A stretch of 7,240 nucleotides of DNA, from assembly GCA_002428385.1 (NCBI GenBank), contig DIWB01000042.1, positions 1 to 7,240 of the forward strand, in the 5' to 3' direction. How positions within the stretch are numbered: position 1 is the first letter of the stretch; the number at the start of each line of letters is the position of its first letter. The DNA comes from Bacteroidales bacterium UBA6117. Its GTDB lineage: Bacteria > Bacteroidota > Bacteroidia > Bacteroidales > VadinHA17. Of this stretch, positions 5,796 through 7,240 are shown one piece after another. The notes beneath the pieces are model-generated. The model had not been told where the DNA came from and ran no database searches. It worked only from the letters and a program-made list of their open reading frames with translations. A program made the position numbers and the translations under genes.

Positions 5796-6359
5796 TCAGG
5801 TGTTTTCAGACAGTCTTCCGGCCATTTCCATCAGCTTGTTTATCGTTCTCCAGTTCCGGGCAGTGCCTGTCACTTTCATTTTAGCTTCAAAGAAATTTGT
5901 GTACAATTTTGTTTTGCCGAATCCGTTCGGACAGTAAATGTATATCTCTCTGCCATTTATCCGGAATTTATCGGGAGGATAATCGATGCCGGCAACTTTT
6001 AGAATCTGTTCTTCCGATGGCTGAAGCTCAAGAAAAAGAACTGCCATTTTTGAATGATCGAAATTGGGTTCTTCCAGGAATGGATTTGCCAGGATTATTT
6101 TCTGCATTTCATCCGGAGTACGGGTTATTACAGCGATGTCGAGACTGAATTCAGAGAGAATGGCCTTCCGGATTTCTGAAGAAACATCATCGATACTGCT
6201 GTTCTGGCATGAAAAAATAATATTCCCGCTCTGGATGTAAGTTTCCGCGTCAGTATAACCCAGTTGCCTGAACAAATCAGCAAGTCTGGTCATTCTGATT
6301 GTATTATGCCCGGTCATGCTAATACCCCGGAGCATAGTGATGTATGTATCCAATGGCAA
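5796..6359 (-). CDS. DUF1697 family protein
   Basis: This 187-residue cytoplasmic protein is a full-length DUF1697 member. Family landmarks are YITMLRGISMTGHN (6-19), TYIQSGNIIF (40-49), VITRTPDEM (77-85), NPF (92-94), YCPNGFGKTKL (142-152) and TARNWRTINKL (166-176). The biochemical function of the family is not established. The start is unusual: no in-frame ATG precedes the first conserved strand, and a stop lies four codons upstream, so TTG 6359-6357 (or TTG 6353-6351) is the likely start. An ATG at Met9 would cut into the conserved YIxxLRGI strand. It converges with the SpoIIE gene and follows the RibD-C-like gene on the same strand with a 78-base gap. It has no visible link to the hydrogenase module. 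Confidence 0.9.
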   Translation of the reverse strand: MPLDTYITMLRGISMTGHNTIRMTRLADLFRQLGYTDAETYIQSGNIIFSCQNSSIDDVSSEIRKAILSEFSLDIAVITRTPDEMQKIILANPFLEEPNFDHSKMAVLFLELQPSEEQILKVAGIDYPPDKFRINGREIYIYCPNGFGKTKLYTNFFEAKMKVTGTARNWRTINKLMEMAGRLSENT

Positions 6360-6437
6360 ATTACTTACTCAATATAATCATCTGTATCCTGTTCAGACTA
6401 AGGCCTGACGGTTCTGCTCTCGTGTTTTTTGTTCACT
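6360..6437. other. Gap between RibD-C-like and DUF1697 genes
   Basis: These 78 bases separate two minus-strand genes. I see no full TAnnTTTG element for the DUF1697 gene. TCAG...CTGA arms around 6395-6410 and a T-run at 6425-6430 do not combine into a convincing terminator. The DUF1697 gene may therefore be read through from the gene upstream. Confidence 0.3.
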
Positions 6438-6971
6438 CTATCCGATTCGTCTGTAATGTAGCTGTGTCAATCCTGCTTCAAATGAGATTGCACTCACAAA
6501 TTCAAGATGCTGTTCGGGTCTGTTGTCTTTAAAAAGTCTTGTCCCGTTACCAACCAGAACCGGTATAATGGAAATTGTAAATTCGTCTACCATGTCATGT
6601 TGTAAAAGTTCATTTATAATTTCTGCACCACCATCACAATATATGTTTTTCCCGCTACCGGACTTTAGTCGTTGAACCAATTCAGTCAGTTTTCCTGTGT
6701 AAAAGGTTGTTCTGCCCATACGCGGTCGTTCAGTTTTTGTAATGACATACACATCCCGTTGTCCGTTGTCGTAATGAGAAGAGCCAATTTCCCTGACCAC
6801 ATAATCAAAGGTTTTTCTGCCGAGAATTATTGTGTCAATGTTGGCCATGAATTCTGCATAACCGTAGTCTTCTCCTTCTTTTTCAACTAATTTCAGAAAA
6901 CTGAGGTCGTCATTTGGTTTTGCGATGTATCCGTCTAAACTTGTCGCTATAAAAATTGATAATTTTCGCAT
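6438..6971 (-). CDS. Dihydrofolate reductase/RibD C-terminal domain family protein
   Basis: This 177-residue soluble protein spans a complete RibD-C (dihydrofolate-reductase-like) fold, as in the YwjB/YyaP group of probable NADPH-dependent reductases. Visible landmarks are the first strand and loop IFIATSLDGYIA (6-17), ILGRKTFDYV (49-58, the nucleotide-phosphate-binding GRKT), VYVITKT (74-80), IYCDGGAEIINELL (110-123, glycine-rich cofactor loop) and the end strand QLHYRRIG. The substrate is unknown; family members are often annotated as dihydrofolate reductases without having the folate enzyme's full active site. ATG 6971-6969 opens the conserved first strand (MRKLSIFIATSLDG), with an AGGA about a dozen bases upstream as a weak ribosome site. 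Base composition is more AT-rich than the hydrogenase genes. It has no functional tie to them. Confidence 0.9.
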   Translation of the reverse strand: MRKLSIFIATSLDGYIAKPNDDLSFLKLVEKEGEDYGYAEFMANIDTIILGRKTFDYVVREIGSSHYDNGQRDVYVITKTERPRMGRTTFYTGKLTELVQRLKSGSGKNIYCDGGAEIINELLQHDMVDEFTISIIPVLVGNGTRLFKDNRPEQHLEFVSAISFEAGLTQLHYRRIG

Positions 6972-7002
6972 AGTTGTATATTTCCTAACTTCTGACGCTA
7001 TC

Positions 7003-7010
7003 CAAATTTA
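7003..7010 (-). promoter_or_regulatory. Candidate -7 element for the RibD-C-like gene
   Basis: On the minus strand this reads TAAATTTG, an exact match to TAnnTTTG. It would start transcription near 6998 and give a leader of about 26 bases. No TTTG is seen at the -33 distance (around 7030), so only half of the promoter is supported. Confidence 0.4.
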
Positions 7011-7175
7011 GTCTGGTTGAAATTTTTATATCGCAGACTATGAACAATATATAAAATTGATTTTTAATATATACCGTACTAACGACTCTTTTTCCTGTTA
7101 TGTGCGAAAGACACCCAGAATTAAGTTGTGGCTTTTATTTCCAGGATTTTCTACCGTACCAAACCGGACAACCAT
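7011..7175. other. AT-rich non-coding stretch
   Basis: I see no gene here. The stretch contains an imperfect AT-only inverted repeat around 7045-7072 (ATATATAAAAT / ATTTTTAATATAT) and two copies of a short word, TACCGTACTAA at 7072-7082 and TACCGTACCAA at 7152-7162. Neither is clearly functional. Confidence 0.4.
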
Positions 7176-7215
7176 TACGAAAATATTCGTACATATCGTT
7201 GCGAAAATATTCGTA
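7176..7215. repeat. Two near-identical 16-bp palindromes with a 24-bp period
   Basis: The first copy (7176-7191) reads TACGAAAATATTCGTA: perfect 6-bp arms TACGAA/TTCGTA around AATA. The second (7200-7215) reads TGCGAAAATATTCGTA and differs at one base. The repeat starts are 24 bp apart, a little over two helical turns, which is typical of paired operator sites for a dimeric regulator. They may control a gene beyond the right edge; no reading frame is visible after them within the window. Confidence 0.5.
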
Positions 7216-7240
7216 AAAGGTTCAACCGCACTCCTCACGC

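Noticed and set aside
7045..7072. Terminator hairpin
   Set aside because: The arms are imperfect and made only of A and T apart from the loop, so the stem would be unstable. It also lies upstream of the promoter of the minus-strand gene rather than after a gene end.
7072..7162. Direct repeat TACCGTACyAA as an attachment site
   Set aside because: Only 11 bases with one mismatch, 80 bp apart, and no integrase, tRNA end or mobile gene nearby.
7176..7215. Start of a CRISPR array
   Set aside because: There are only two units, each a 16-bp palindrome with 8 bases between them, which is too short for CRISPR repeats and spacers.

Overview
The window looks like chromosomal DNA from an anaerobic, fermentative member of the Bacteroidota (Bacteroidales-like). 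Three Bacteroidota-type -7 promoter elements (TAnnTTTG) lie just upstream of genes, start codons lack convincing Shine-Dalgarno sequences, and the content is anaerobic redox metabolism. The assignment is an inference: there is no rRNA or marker gene to confirm it.

Left part (1-2228, minus strand): two subunits of an NADH-linked electron-transfer module of the kind that accompanies multimeric, often electron-bifurcating, [FeFe] hydrogenases. A NuoE/HydC-type [2Fe-2S] protein is followed with no gap by a NuoF/HydB-type NADH/FMN flavoprotein. The flavoprotein reads open for 585 codons and runs off the left edge just as its C-terminal ferredoxin extension should begin. A catalytic HydA subunit would be expected beyond the edge but is not visible.

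Middle part (2229-5777): a divergent intergenic region holds a close match to the clostridial-type operator of the NADH-sensing repressor Rex. To its right, on the plus strand, is a three-gene set: a small thioredoxin-like [2Fe-2S] ferredoxin, a 628-residue [FeFe]-hydrogenase-like protein with ferredoxin, H-cluster, FeS and PAS domains (resembling the putative sensory group C/HydS-type proteins), and a SpoIIE-type protein phosphatase with an extra conserved-looking C-terminal domain. The likely logic is a redox- or H2-sensing relay: the hydrogenase-like protein senses, its PAS/coiled-coil part transmits, and the phosphatase is the output. The natural target is the adjacent NADH-hydrogenase operon, with Rex adding NADH/NAD+ control. 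No kinase, anti-sigma factor or DNA-binding protein is present in the window, so the target is unknown.

Right part (5778-7240): a DUF1697 protein and a RibD-C/dihydrofolate-reductase-family protein, both on the minus strand, unrelated to the hydrogenase module and in visibly more AT-rich DNA. The last roughly 270 bases hold no gene; they contain a probable promoter for the reductase-like gene and two near-identical 16-bp palindromes 24 bp apart at the right edge.

The most interesting points are the altered metal-site residues: a hydrogenase-like protein that keeps the four cubane cysteines but has lost the proton-relay Cys and the cyanide-contacting Lys, a Ser in its first ferredoxin cluster, and a HydB-type subunit that has lost three of the four cysteines of its N-terminal [2Fe-2S] site.
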